Source of the DNA: Planctomyces sp. SH-PL62
GTDB lineage: Bacteria; Planctomycetota; Planctomycetia; Isosphaerales; Isosphaeraceae
Assembly: GCF_001610895.1 (NCBI RefSeq)
Contig: NZ_CP011273.1
Location: 5,394,001-5,458,000 of the forward strand
Direction of reading: 5' to 3'
DNA: 64,000 nucleotides
The position numbers and the translations under genes were made by a program. The stretch's first letter is position 1. The number at the start of each line of letters is the position of its first letter. Positions 17,477 to 26,642 of this stretch are shown here, in pieces. The notes beneath the pieces are model-generated. The model was not told the DNA's origin. It worked only from the letters and a program-made list of their open reading frames with translations, and searched no databases.

Positions 17477-18586
17477 ATGAACGTCAAGACCTGGACGAGG
17501 CTGAAGGCCAAGCAGCTGCGACGCCTCCCCATGGAGCTGGCGATCCGCGGCCTTGCCCGATGGGAGCCGCTCGACGACCCCGCGGACGGCTATACGATCG
17601 TCATCGCCTGCATGAACCGGCTGGCCCCGATGGCGGTCGCCAACCTCCAGATTCTGTCCCGCCAGGACCGGGAGCACCTCCACGAATTGATCCTCGTCTT
17701 CGACGGCCCGGTCGACCAGGTCCCCCAGATCGTCCGGGACGCCGTGGCGGCGCATCCCGACCGGGATCGGATCCGCATCCTCGGGTATGATGCGAAGCAG
17801 GCCCGCGTGGCGAAGCGGATCAACTGGGGCTGGGTCTACTCCTGGCTCTCCTGGAGCCTCGCGATCGCGCAGGCCCGGACCCGCGCCGTGATCATCCACG
17901 ACCTCGACGCCCTGCCGGTCCGGCGCGACTTCTTCGAGCACCTCTACCTCACCTGGCTGGATACCGGCTCCTACTTCTGCAGCGGCCGCCACTACAAGGG
18001 CAACGGCGTCACGCGGGAGATGGAGTTGCACACGACGTTCGAGCTCATCCTGGACGCCGTCCACCTGCGTTCCCGCTTCAAGCCCTTCGACGCCTTCAAC
18101 AAGCTTCGGATGATCGACGGACGGATCGTGGACTTCGACACCCTGCTTTACGTCCAGTATCAGACGCCCGAGCGTGCGCTCCGGCCGATCAACGAGATCG
18201 ATCTCATGCATCCGTCGCAGGTGATCTGCCAGCACTCCGAGCTGGTGGCGGGGCGGACGGACTTCCAGGGCCGCACGCACTTCCTCGTGGTCGTTCCGTA
18301 TTACTTCTACCTCGGGAACGAGCCGGAGCCCTTGCGCAAGATGACTGCGGAGCTTCAGGACCCGAACGCCCGTTCGGTGGACCTCGGCGGCAAAACCCTG
18401 TGCATAGACGGCGTCACGCCGGCCCACTGGGCCTGGATGGAGAAGCAGATCCGGCGGCTCGAACAGGGGCTCTTCGGCTCCACCCGTCCCGAAATCGCCG
18501 CGTTCCTCGCCCCCATGGCCCGGCGGGCCGCCGACGCCCGGAGCGTGGGCCGCGAGATCGGCGAGCACGCCGTCCAGGATCGGTAG
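17477..18586 (+). CDS. GT-A-fold glycosyltransferase-like protein, function unknown
   Basis: About 369 residues. ATG at 17477 is chosen because GAGAGAG lies just before it; TTG at 17465 is in frame but lacks a site. The beginning DGYTIVIACMNRLAPMAVAN resembles the nucleotide-sugar-binding strand of GT2-like enzymes. A DxD-type motif, VIIHDLDALPVRRDF, would hold metal and sugar nucleotide. No signal peptide or membrane segment is seen, so it should be cytoplasmic. The remaining text (KGNGVTREMELHTTFELILD, ICQHSELVAGR) is not familiar. It follows the GH43-like gene and is convergent with the large exported protein. Confidence 0.6.
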   Translation: MNVKTWTRLKAKQLRRLPMELAIRGLARWEPLDDPADGYTIVIACMNRLAPMAVANLQILSRQDREHLHELILVFDGPVDQVPQIVRDAVAAHPDRDRIRILGYDAKQARVAKRINWGWVYSWLSWSLAIAQARTRAVIIHDLDALPVRRDFFEHLYLTWLDTGSYFCSGRHYKGNGVTREMELHTTFELILDAVHLRSRFKPFDAFNKLRMIDGRIVDFDTLLYVQYQTPERALRPINEIDLMHPSQVICQHSELVAGRTDFQGRTHFLVVVPYYFYLGNEPEPLRKMTAELQDPNARSVDLGGKTLCIDGVTPAHWAWMEKQIRRLEQGLFGSTRPEIAAFLAPMARRAADARSVGREIGEHAVQDR

Positions 18587-18619
18587 GCCGCCGGGCCGTC
18601 TCACCGCTCCCTCGGCGGT

Positions 18620-21046
18620 TCAAGGAGTCTCGAGGACGGCCAGGTCCTCGGGCTCCAGGCTCAGCTCGGCGACGCCTTCCCGCCACGAGACGGCGCCGCC
18701 GCGGGCCAGGTCGCGGCCCTCGCCCGACTTCGGCGCGTCGAGCCGGATCGTGACCGTCCGGCGCTCGTTGGAGTCGTTGAAGACGGTCAGGTGACGGTCG
18801 CCGAAACGCTCGACGTACACCTTCTCATCGCTCGACCGCGCCTGAGTGACCGGCTCCCAGCCGGCCTCGGCGACGAGCCGGGCGATCGGCACGTACTTGC
18901 GGAACAGCGGCCGGTCGCGCTCGTAGAGTTCCGGCCGCGTGAAGTAGGCCCCGTCCGCCGCGTTGTGGCTGAAGAAGCCGGGGAACATGCCGTAGGCGAC
19001 GGCCCGTTTCATGTACTTCTCGACCTTGTCCGGGCCCAGGCGGTCGAAGTCGGAATTCATCAGGAAGCAGAACGGCTTCCCCTTGCAGAGGGCGCGACGG
19101 AGGAGCAGGTCGGCGTCGGACATGGGCCGCCAGCGACCGCCGGGGTTCCAGTCGGATTCGGTCCCCATCACGTCGAGCAACGGGGCGAGCCAGCAGAGCC
19201 GGTCGGGCGTGGCGTTGGCCATCATCAGCTTGCCCCGCGCGTGGACGTCGCGCTCGATGCCCCGGGCGTACTCGAAGGCGATCGTCCCCCGGAAGACGGC
19301 AGGACGATGGTCGTCGAGCGCGAAGACCAGCGGAGCCTCCGATTTCGCGAAGTGCTCGCGGCGGAAGTCCAGCTCGTTGGTGACGTAACCCTCGCTGGAA
19401 TCGATGTACTCGCCGTCCAGCTCCCCCCGCTTGCGGTCCGGGCCGTAAAGGCGGTCGCGGAGGCCCGGGTTCCATTTCACCGAGAAGTCGTCGTCGGCCG
19501 CGAGCCCCGGCGTCGAGTTCATGCTCCAGACGGCCCCCTTGTTCCAGGGCTCGTCGCGGAAGAGGGCGACCGGGTCACCGTCGCGATCGTGATAGGCGCT
19601 GGAGAGCCAGGCCTTGGCCTCGCGCTTGCCGTCGGCGGCAAGCCGCTTCGCCTCGGCGACGGCCGCCTCGAGGGTGCGGGGCATGCCGTCGGGCATCGCC
19701 ATCCACCAGGTCATCGGCTCGGTGTAGCGAAACGTCAGGATGCCGTGGGCGTCGTCCCAGGCCGTCTCGCCGTCCCCCTCCTTGAACCGGAAGCCGAAAT
19801 CCTCCCACCCCTTGACCTTGCTGATCGGGCTGAAGGGCATCCAGAGCCCCTGCTCGGCCACCCGCCGCTCGAAGGCGGCGGGGAACAGCCGGTAGTAGGC
19901 GTCGAGCGCCGCGCGGAACTCCCAGGTCGGGTCGAAGTCGAATCGGCAGAACCGGAGGTTCGCCTCGGGCTTCTCCGGGGTGAGCGCCACGTCGTAGGCC
20001 AGGAACAACTCGCCGGTCGCCGCATTGCAGCCGACCCGGAAGAAGGCCGGGCGGGCCATGTCGATCCCCATCGCCGTCCCACGACCTTCGTGCGCGACCG
20101 CTCCGAAGGGATACGACGACAGCCGACCGTTCGACCCGGCCCGGTACGGCCAGGGAGAAGACTTCACGTATTCCCGCCCCGGCTCCACGGCCGACGACCG
20201 CCTCGGGTCTTCGAGCCAGCGGGCCCCCTCGGCAGGGACGGGGACCGTGTAGACGAGCGTCACGGCCCGGTCGCGTCCCGTGGTCTCACGCAGGGCCACG
20301 TCCAGGAACGCGGCCCCCCCCTCGTCGCTCCGGCGGGCGTCGAGTTCCAGCCCGATCGCCCGCTTCGCGATGTGGAGGTAATCGCCGTCGACCGCCACGT
20401 CGCGGACCTGGAAGCCCTCCCGCGCCGGGCCTTTCGGCACGACCGGCGTCCCGTCGAACACCGCCCCGCCCGAGTCGGCCGAGACGACGGCCAGCCTGGG
20501 GTTCCGGAACGACGCCTTGCCGGCGTGGTTCCGCATGAGCAGGTTGACGGTCAGCTCCTTGATCGGCCGGGCGGGGATGAACACCACCCGCGCCTCCTGC
20601 CAGTCGTGGGTGCCGGTCTTGAACGGGGAGGACTGGCCCCAGACGGTCGAACCGTCGTCGTAGACCAGATCGAGATACAGCGAGTAATCGGGGTCGGCGC
20701 CGCCCGAGACCCCTTCCGCCTTGCTCGACGCGCTGACGACGATCGGCGCGGGCTGCCGCTGATCGAGCACCACTCGCTGCGACGCCCCGCGGCGATCGGT
20801 CGACGAGCCGCCGTTGTCGCAGACGAAGGCGTCCCCCTCCCGGACGAAGCCCGCGTCCCAGGGGGTCCATTTCGCCGGGTCGAGCCGGTTCGAGCCGCCG
20901 TCCTGTGAACGGACGACGGCCTTCGCCACGCCGCCGTCGGGCGGCCCCTCGCCGCGCGCACGCCCGTTGCCGAGCGCCGCGAGGGCCAGCATGGAGAAGG
21001 CGACAAGGGATTCCAGTCGGCGGGCGGGCCGGTTGCGACGTGACAC
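18620..21046 (-). CDS. Large exported putative glycosidase, unassigned family
   Basis: 808 residues. GTG start with AGGAG seven bases upstream, and a signal peptide at about 1-33. The N-terminal part (about 60-200) looks like a carbohydrate-binding beta sandwich (YSLYLDLVYDDGSTVWGQSS, EARVVFIPARPIKELTVNLL). The central 380-720 part resembles a TIM-barrel hydrolase: AWLSSAYHDRDGDPVALF, GELDGEYIDSSEGY, PLLDVMGTESDWNPGG. A short beta domain closes the protein (HLTVFNDSNERRTVTIRLD). Acidic residues in EYIDSSEG and GTESDW are candidate catalytic groups. It is probably secreted or periplasmic, degrading a polysaccharide. The family is not recognised with certainty. Confidence 0.65.
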   Translation of the reverse strand: MSRRNRPARRLESLVAFSMLALAALGNGRARGEGPPDGGVAKAVVRSQDGGSNRLDPAKWTPWDAGFVREGDAFVCDNGGSSTDRRGASQRVVLDQRQPAPIVVSASSKAEGVSGGADPDYSLYLDLVYDDGSTVWGQSSPFKTGTHDWQEARVVFIPARPIKELTVNLLMRNHAGKASFRNPRLAVVSADSGGAVFDGTPVVPKGPAREGFQVRDVAVDGDYLHIAKRAIGLELDARRSDEGGAAFLDVALRETTGRDRAVTLVYTVPVPAEGARWLEDPRRSSAVEPGREYVKSSPWPYRAGSNGRLSSYPFGAVAHEGRGTAMGIDMARPAFFRVGCNAATGELFLAYDVALTPEKPEANLRFCRFDFDPTWEFRAALDAYYRLFPAAFERRVAEQGLWMPFSPISKVKGWEDFGFRFKEGDGETAWDDAHGILTFRYTEPMTWWMAMPDGMPRTLEAAVAEAKRLAADGKREAKAWLSSAYHDRDGDPVALFRDEPWNKGAVWSMNSTPGLAADDDFSVKWNPGLRDRLYGPDRKRGELDGEYIDSSEGYVTNELDFRREHFAKSEAPLVFALDDHRPAVFRGTIAFEYARGIERDVHARGKLMMANATPDRLCWLAPLLDVMGTESDWNPGGRWRPMSDADLLLRRALCKGKPFCFLMNSDFDRLGPDKVEKYMKRAVAYGMFPGFFSHNAADGAYFTRPELYERDRPLFRKYVPIARLVAEAGWEPVTQARSSDEKVYVERFGDRHLTVFNDSNERRTVTIRLDAPKSGEGRDLARGGAVSWREGVAELSLEPEDLAVLETP

Positions 21047-21303
21047 GGGTTGGCTCCTGGGAGGTTCGTTCGATCGCTCGCCCTATCGTGCGCCTCGCCC
21101 GAGGGCCTCGCAACAGGGCAGGCGACCCGCCCGACACCTCCCGCGATCGACGGCGTCTCGGAGCGGTCGGCTTTTTCGAAAGGAAATTGAGAGCGCGTCG
21201 GATCTTTCATTCGACTTCAAAACGCCGACGCGCGACGGCCCGACGCGTCATGACTCGATCGGCCGAAATTGAGATTTCTCAATCGACCCCACCAAGTGCC
21301 AGC

Positions 21304-21412
21304 GGAACCCCTTCGGCTGCCAGGGGTTCCGCGAACCCGTGGACCGGCCGGGGATCGGGACGACGGCTCGGGACCGGCCCGACGCCGATCCCCGGGTTCG
21401 CGGAACCCGTGG
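21304..21412. repeat. Nested inverted-repeat element in a gene-free stretch
   Basis: GGAACCCC (21304-21311) pairs with GGGGTTCC (21323-21330) as a small hairpin. GGGTTCCGCGAACCC (21324-21338) is the exact reverse complement of GGGTTCGCGGAACCC (21394-21408), each followed by GTGG. Between them CGGGGATCGG pairs with CCGATCCCCG. The whole could fold as one long cruciform or two hairpins. The intergenic interval 21047-21803 holds no convincing gene; besides this element it contains only the desaturase promoter region. Confidence 0.65.
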
Positions 21413-21679
21413 CACCCCGATCGCCGTCTCCCCACCCCCTTGAAGTTGCGGCGTCAGGTGAGGAGGGTCCCGAAAGGAAGCCGAATCGGACAACGCAACC
21501 AATTTCGAGTCAACCACTTATGTTTCTCGAACCGGCCCCGGCGTCGCGTGTGTGAAAGGATCCATCCCGGGCCGCGTCCGACCTGGCTCGCAATTCGCTC
21601 ACGGCTACATCCATCCCACCTTTGGATGTCGACTCCAAGCCTAAATCGAATGCCGCCGGGAAATCTCCTTTACGGAGTT

Positions 21680-21707
21680 TTGTGAATCCAGGCAAAGTAC
21701 GTAGAAT
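21680..21707 (+). promoter_or_regulatory. Putative promoter of the desaturase gene
   Basis: TTGTGA (21680-21685), 16 bases, then TAGAAT (21702-21707), about 97 bases before the desaturase start, in a locally AT-richer patch. Confidence 0.45.
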
Positions 21708-21803
21708 AGATCAAGCGACATCCCGATAATGAGACGTAGTATCCCAGTGGCTGGGCGACGATGAGCGCCGGGGCTTGGCCCAGCGGTCTGTAAGGGAGCG
21801 AGA

Positions 21804-23084
21804 ATGAGTGTCTCAGAGGTTGCCCGTACGTCGTTCGACGACGTGGCCTTGCAGCGGCGGATCATGCAGCTGCGGCGGCCGGACAACGTCACGAACCTGC
21901 TCTACCTGGCGCGTGAGTACGCTTGCCTGGTCCTGATCATCGGCGGGGCGGTCGTCTTCGCGGAGTCGCGAGCCGGGTGGGGGCTCTCCTGGTCGTGGAA
22001 CGTCCCGACGTTCGCCCTGGCGATCATTCTGGTGGGGGCCTTGCAGCACCGGCTGGCGGGCCTGGGGCATGAATCGTCGCACTACACGTTCGTGAAGAAC
22101 CGCTTCCTCAACGACCTCATCCCCGACCTCTTCTGCATGTTCCCGATCCTGACCTCAGTGCACTTCTACCGCGTCTTCCACATGGCGCACCACCAGCACA
22201 CGAACGACCCGGAGAAGGACCCCGACCTGCTGAACCTGGGGCGGGGCAAGCGGGCCTTCGAGTTCCCGATGACGCGGGAGCGGTTCATCGCCCTGGTCTA
22301 CTTCTGCATGATCGTCGCGCCGATCCGGTTCGCGGAATACCAGTTCGCCTACATGACGGTGAACACGATGGGGAAGGGGCGGAGCATCTACAACGGGACG
22401 GCGAAGGGTCGCGGGATCGACCTCTATCTGCCCCGGCTCTCGACGGCCCTCGGCGTGGCGTACGTCCTGGGGATCAACGCCCTGTTCCTGTACCTGACCT
22501 CGACCGGCCGACCGGGATGGATCGCGCCGGCGGCCCTGCTGTCGGGCGTGCTGGGGACGATCGTCGCCTACGCGCTACCCGATCGGATGGTGTTCCGGTC
22601 CCCCTTCCGCCAGGCCTACTCGACGCGGTTCGCGGGCTCGGCGCGGCTCTGGTTCTTCACGGTCGTGCTGGCGACGCTCGCGCTGGCGCGGTGGGGCAGC
22701 GACGGCCGATCGCCGGCCTACGTGGTCTTGCTCTGGCTGGTCCCGCTCCTCACGACCTTCCCGTTCTTCATGCTGCTGCGGGACGTCTACCAGCACTCGA
22801 ACGCCGACGCGGGGCGGCTGACCAACTCGCGGGTCTTCTTCGTCGACCCGTTCACCCGCTGGGCGGTGTTCATCTACGGGCAGGACATGCACATCCCCCA
22901 CCACCTGTTCCCGACCGTCCCCCATTACCGCCTGGCGGAGCTGCACGAACTGCTGAAGACCCAGCACGACGCCTACGGGAACCACGTCGTCGAATGCCAC
23001 GGCACGTTCGTCGGCGACCACGACCACCCGACGATCCTCGACGAGATGACCAGGCCCCGCCCGCCGCTCGCCGCGGGGATGTAG
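21804..23084 (+). CDS. Membrane fatty acid desaturase
   Basis: A 426-residue integral membrane di-iron enzyme. The three histidine boxes are present: HESSH (about residue 89), HMAHHQH (about 126) and HIPHH (about 368). Hydrophobic pairs lie between them, giving the usual four-helix arrangement with the boxes on the cytoplasmic side. It would insert a double bond into acyl chains, adjusting membrane fluidity, or hydroxylate a related lipid. ATG follows GGGAG. It stands alone between the inverted-repeat region and a convergent glycosyltransferase gene. The chain position of the double bond cannot be predicted. Confidence 0.9.
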   Translation: MSVSEVARTSFDDVALQRRIMQLRRPDNVTNLLYLAREYACLVLIIGGAVVFAESRAGWGLSWSWNVPTFALAIILVGALQHRLAGLGHESSHYTFVKNRFLNDLIPDLFCMFPILTSVHFYRVFHMAHHQHTNDPEKDPDLLNLGRGKRAFEFPMTRERFIALVYFCMIVAPIRFAEYQFAYMTVNTMGKGRSIYNGTAKGRGIDLYLPRLSTALGVAYVLGINALFLYLTSTGRPGWIAPAALLSGVLGTIVAYALPDRMVFRSPFRQAYSTRFAGSARLWFFTVVLATLALARWGSDGRSPAYVVLLWLVPLLTTFPFFMLLRDVYQHSNADAGRLTNSRVFFVDPFTRWAVFIYGQDMHIPHHLFPTVPHYRLAELHELLKTQHDAYGNHVVECHGTFVGDHDHPTILDEMTRPRPPLAAGM

Positions 23085-23114
23085 GCTGCGGTCGGACTCG
23101 GCCTCGACCCCGGA

Positions 23115-24185
23115 TCAGGCTCGGGACTCGTCCCGGAGCGCCGAGGTTTCGCGGGGGCGTCGCAGGTGGTTGACGACGTCCTCGATCGAGCCGAGGCCCA
23201 TGGGGAAGTGGGGCGGACGGACGGCGTTTCGCCCCAGCCCTGCTCGCAGTTTCCGACGGGCGGAGAGTCGTCCCAACTCGCGGGCGGCGTCGATCTTGCC
23301 GAGGTAGAAGGGGATGAAGCGGAGTCTCGCCATCCGCCAGGCGGCCTGGGCCAGCACCAGGCCGACGTGCGGCAGGAAGGCCAGCGCCAGCTTCCGCGCC
23401 GGGAGGTTCGACCAGAAGACCAGCTCCGCGTTGCGGGCCATGAGCCGCTGGAGCCTCGGGCTGCGATGGTCGGCGGTGGCTGAGATGTCGTGCAGGACGC
23501 GGCAGTGGGGCGTGAAGACCACGCGGTAGCCCGCCCAGCGCAGCCGGAAGCCCAGGTCCACGTCCTCGTAATACGAGACCAGCGAGGCGTCGAAGCCGCC
23601 GCCCGTCGCCTGAAGGGCCTCGGCCCGATAGAACGAGGCCGAGCCGCTGGCGCTCATGACGTCCTCGACGGGCCGCGACGCCCACCGCGCGACAGACTGG
23701 CCGTGGCCCCGCTTGGAGGGCCAGCCGGCCAGGCTGTACGAGTCGCCGGCCGAGTCGACGCGTTCGGGCGTCGCGCGGACGAGGACCAGGGGCGTCACCG
23801 CGCCGACCGTCGGGTCGCGGAACGGTTCGAGCCCCGCCTCGATCCAGCCGGGCGTCAGCTCGGTGTCGTCGTTGAGGACCTGGATGAAGCGCCCGCGCGC
23901 GGCCTCGATGCCGGCGTTGGCGGCGCGGCAAAACCCCTGTCCGGGAGCGAGGCGGACGACCCGCACCCGGGGGTGCGCCTGCGCCAGCCACTGCCGCGTC
24001 TCCTCGCCCGGCCCGTTGTCCGAGACGACGACCTCGCAGGCGAGCGCGGGGTCGCGGGGGAGATGGCGGAAAAGGCTTTCCAGGCAGGGTTCCAGCAGCC
24101 GCCGGCCGTGGTAGGTGGGGATCACGATCGAGCAGACGGGCCGGCTCAGGCCTCCGGAGGCTTCGTCGGGCGCGAGTGGTTCCAC
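23115..24185 (-). CDS. GT2 family glycosyltransferase
   Basis: About 356 residues. The GT-A fold starts CSIVIPTYHGRRLLEPCLES, the NDDTE motif (LNDDTELTPG) gives the metal/nucleotide-sugar site, and SYYEDVDLGFRLRWAGY is the ED(x)D block typical of rhamnosyltransferase-type GT2 proteins. A hydrophobic stretch near LALAFLPHVGLVLAQAAW could touch the membrane. GTG at 24185 is taken as start, overlapping the upstream sugar-transferase gene by 40 bases, so the two should be translated together. Role: addition of a sugar to a lipid-linked glycan at the cytoplasmic face. Donor unknown. Confidence 0.85.
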   Translation of the reverse strand: MEPLAPDEASGGLSRPVCSIVIPTYHGRRLLEPCLESLFRHLPRDPALACEVVVSDNGPGEETRQWLAQAHPRVRVVRLAPGQGFCRAANAGIEAARGRFIQVLNDDTELTPGWIEAGLEPFRDPTVGAVTPLVLVRATPERVDSAGDSYSLAGWPSKRGHGQSVARWASRPVEDVMSASGSASFYRAEALQATGGGFDASLVSYYEDVDLGFRLRWAGYRVVFTPHCRVLHDISATADHRSPRLQRLMARNAELVFWSNLPARKLALAFLPHVGLVLAQAAWRMARLRFIPFYLGKIDAARELGRLSARRKLRAGLGRNAVRPPHFPMGLGSIEDVVNHLRRPRETSALRDESRA

Positions 24186-25264
24186 GAGATCTTTCCCCAG
24201 GCGACGTGCTGGATGGTCATGAGGAGGATGCGGAAATCGATCCAGAACGACCAGCGGTTGATATAGTCCAGGTCGTACTGGATCCGCTTGCGGAGCGAGG
24301 TCCGCCCGCGCCAGCCGTGGACCTGGGCCCAGCCGGTCATCCCGCAGGGGACGGCGTGCCGCAGGTTGTAGTCGGGCATGCCGGCGGAGAACTGCTCGAC
24401 GAAGATCGGGCGCTCGGGGCGGGGGCCGACGAGGCTCATGTCCCCCTTGAAGACGTTGAAGAGCTGGGGCAGCTCGTCGACGTTCGTGTTCCGGAGCCAG
24501 TCGCCGATGCGGGTGCAGCGGGCGTCGTGGTTCGACGCCCAGATTGGACCGGTCTCGCTCTCGGCGTCGCTCCTCATGCTCCGGAACTTGATGATCCGGA
24601 ACCGCCGTCCCCCCTGCCCGATCCGCTCCTGGGTGTAGAAGATGGGTCGGCCCGAGGAGAGCAGGATCGCCAGCGACACCACCAGGAAGAGCGGGCCGAA
24701 GAGGGCCAGGAGCATCCCCGAGACGAGGACGTCGGCGGCGCGCTTGGCGAGCCGGGCGCCTTCGGAGCGGGTCCACTTGCGGAACCGGGACGAGGCCGTC
24801 CGCCAGTCGAACTCGGCGCGGGCCGCAGGCCCGTCGGCGTCGAGTTCCAGCGCGGCGAGGTCCGGGACGCCGACGCCGCCGACCGCGACCCAGTGGACGC
24901 TCACCCGGGAATTCGCCAGCCGGGCCAGCCGGGGACGCAGGTGCTTCCTCGGCTTCGAATGCGCGACCAGGACGTGGGTGGCGCCGGCCTCGTCGACGAT
25001 CTCGTCGAGGCGGTCGATGTCGCCCAGGACCGGCAGCGGGCAGGTGCGGGGGTTGACCGCCAGGTGGCGACCCCGGAATCTCGGACCCGATTTGCGGTGG
25101 TGGCCCGCGTCGATGAACCCGACGATCGGGACCGGCCCGCCCTCGAGGTCGCGCAGCAGCCTCCGGGCGTCGCGCGGGGCCCCGACGACCAGGATTCGCT
25201 TGCGCGACCGCCCGGCCAGTTCGCCGACCCGCTTCCGTCCCGCGATTTCCAGGGAATCATTCAT
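24146..25264 (-). CDS. Polyprenyl-phosphate sugar-1-phosphate transferase (WcaJ/WbaP type)
   Basis: About 372 residues. The C-terminal catalytic domain (about 195-365) is the bacterial sugar transferase: RAADVLVSGMLLALFGPLF membrane anchor, then PIFYTQERIGQGGRRFRIIK, FRSMRSDAE, TRIGDWLRNTNVDELPQLF, GDMSLVGPRPE and YNLRHAVPCGMTGWAQVHG. It loads the first sugar phosphate onto undecaprenyl phosphate, starting a repeat unit. The N-terminal 1-150 is a CoA-binding-like Rossmann domain (RILVVGAPRDARRLLRDLE), but the four N-terminal membrane helices of WcaJ are absent. ATG at 25264 is divergent from the GT2 gene at 25490. It should be the initiating enzyme of the surface-glycan locus. Confidence 0.9.
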   Translation of the reverse strand: MNDSLEIAGRKRVGELAGRSRKRILVVGAPRDARRLLRDLEGGPVPIVGFIDAGHHRKSGPRFRGRHLAVNPRTCPLPVLGDIDRLDEIVDEAGATHVLVAHSKPRKHLRPRLARLANSRVSVHWVAVGGVGVPDLAALELDADGPAARAEFDWRTASSRFRKWTRSEGARLAKRAADVLVSGMLLALFGPLFLVVSLAILLSSGRPIFYTQERIGQGGRRFRIIKFRSMRSDAESETGPIWASNHDARCTRIGDWLRNTNVDELPQLFNVFKGDMSLVGPRPERPIFVEQFSAGMPDYNLRHAVPCGMTGWAQVHGWRGRTSLRKRIQYDLDYINRWSFWIDFRILLMTIQHVAWGKISWNHSRPTKPPEA

Positions 25265-25489
25265 GAGGCGCCACCGATCCCTCGGTCGGACTCGGGGCGA
25301 TCGCGCCGGCCTCGGTCTCCCGATTGGCCTTTGCGGACCCCCGCCGTTCCCCGTACCATCCTTGGCGAACACCGCCCCGCGCGGCTATTTGTTCAAGCTT
25401 TTCCATCGGCTCATCCGACGGAATCATCCAGTGAATCCGGAAAACCCCGGATCCGAAGCAAGACCGGCAAACCTGGCGAGGTCGACCGA

Positions 25490-26584
25490 GTGGACCCTTC
25501 CCCCCCCGAGCCGCGAAACCGTCCCGAGCCGTGCCGGCTGACGGTCGTCGTCGTCAATTACGACGGCTGGCCGGACGTCGAGGGCCTGCTCGATCGGCTC
25601 GTCCGCGAGCCCGAATTCCGTTCGGGCGCGTGTCGGGCGGCCGTCGTCGACAACGCCTCGCCTTCGCCGATGCCGGACGTGGAGAGTTTCCGCCGCCCGG
25701 GCCTTCGGCTCGTGCTGAGGCCCGATAATGGCGGATTCGCCGTCGGTGTCAACGCGGGTTGGCGCGCAAGTCCCGCCCCCTGGCTCCTCCTGCTCAATCC
25801 CGACGTCGCCGTCGAGCCCGGCGCGATCGGCCGCATCCTCGATCGGATCGACGCCCTGGAGGCCCGCCCGGAAGGCCCCCCCGGCGTCGTCGGCTTCGGC
25901 CTCCGCAACGCCGACGGCTCCCCCCAGGGCTCGGTCGGGGTCTTCCCCAGCCTCGCCCGGTCGTTTCGCGAACAGTTCGCCCCGCGCCGAAGCCGGAAGT
26001 ACCTCCCCGAGGACCGCCTCCGCGCCGGCGAGGTCGACTGGGTGACCGGGGCCTGCATGCTCGTCAACGGGCGGATGATGGCCGAGATCGGCGGCCTGGA
26101 CGAGGACTTCTTCCTCTACCACGAGGAGGTCGCCTTCTGCCGCGAGGCGCGAAATCGAGGCTGGCGGATCGAGTACGACCCCACCGTGACGGTGGTCCAC
26201 CGAGCGCCCTTGCAGGATCGGCCGATTTCGCCCAAGATGCGGGTCGTCATCCGGCACAGCAAGCTCCTGTACTTCCGCAAGCACACGCCCCGGCCGCAGT
26301 TCCTCGCCCTGGCGGGGATCGTCGAGCTGGAGGCGGCGGCCCGGGGCGCCTGGGCGGCCCTGCGGAAGGCCCACGCGGAGCGACGCGCCTGGAAGACGAT
26401 CGGCGCGATCGCACGACAGCTCCGCCGGGGGGGAGGCCCCCTCGGGCGTCGGGTCGTCGAGCTGGCGGAAAGCGCCGAGCGCGGCCCGATCCAGGCCGAC
26501 GACGGCGGCCGACGTCTCGGCGAGGGCCCCAGCCGCCCCAGGCCGCGACGGCCGTCCCGAGCGTCGCGGGCCCCGGACGACTGA
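25490..26584 (+). CDS. GT2 family glycosyltransferase (rhamnosyltransferase-like)
   Basis: About 364 residues. GTG at 25490 is chosen, with GAGG eight bases before. LTVVVVNYDGWPDVEGLLDR begins the GT-A fold. WLLLLNPDVAVEPGAI carries the NPD form of the DxD motif, and GGLDEDFFLYHEEVAFCREA is the acceptor/base block. The tail (from about 280) is basic and helical, and the extreme C-terminus is Arg/Pro-rich. It is cytoplasmic or membrane-associated, adding a sugar to a lipid-linked or surface glycan. Divergent from the sugar-transferase gene and followed 58 bases later by a GT39-type gene. Confidence 0.85.
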   Translation: MDPSPPEPRNRPEPCRLTVVVVNYDGWPDVEGLLDRLVREPEFRSGACRAAVVDNASPSPMPDVESFRRPGLRLVLRPDNGGFAVGVNAGWRASPAPWLLLLNPDVAVEPGAIGRILDRIDALEARPEGPPGVVGFGLRNADGSPQGSVGVFPSLARSFREQFAPRRSRKYLPEDRLRAGEVDWVTGACMLVNGRMMAEIGGLDEDFFLYHEEVAFCREARNRGWRIEYDPTVTVVHRAPLQDRPISPKMRVVIRHSKLLYFRKHTPRPQFLALAGIVELEAAARGAWAALRKAHAERRAWKTIGAIARQLRRGGGPLGRRVVELAESAERGPIQADDGGRRLGEGPSRPRPRRPSRASRAPDD

Positions 26585-26642
26585 CGCGGACGGGCGACGG
26601 ATTCGCCCGCCGAGGCCCGCACGGCGAAAGGATGGAACCGAC

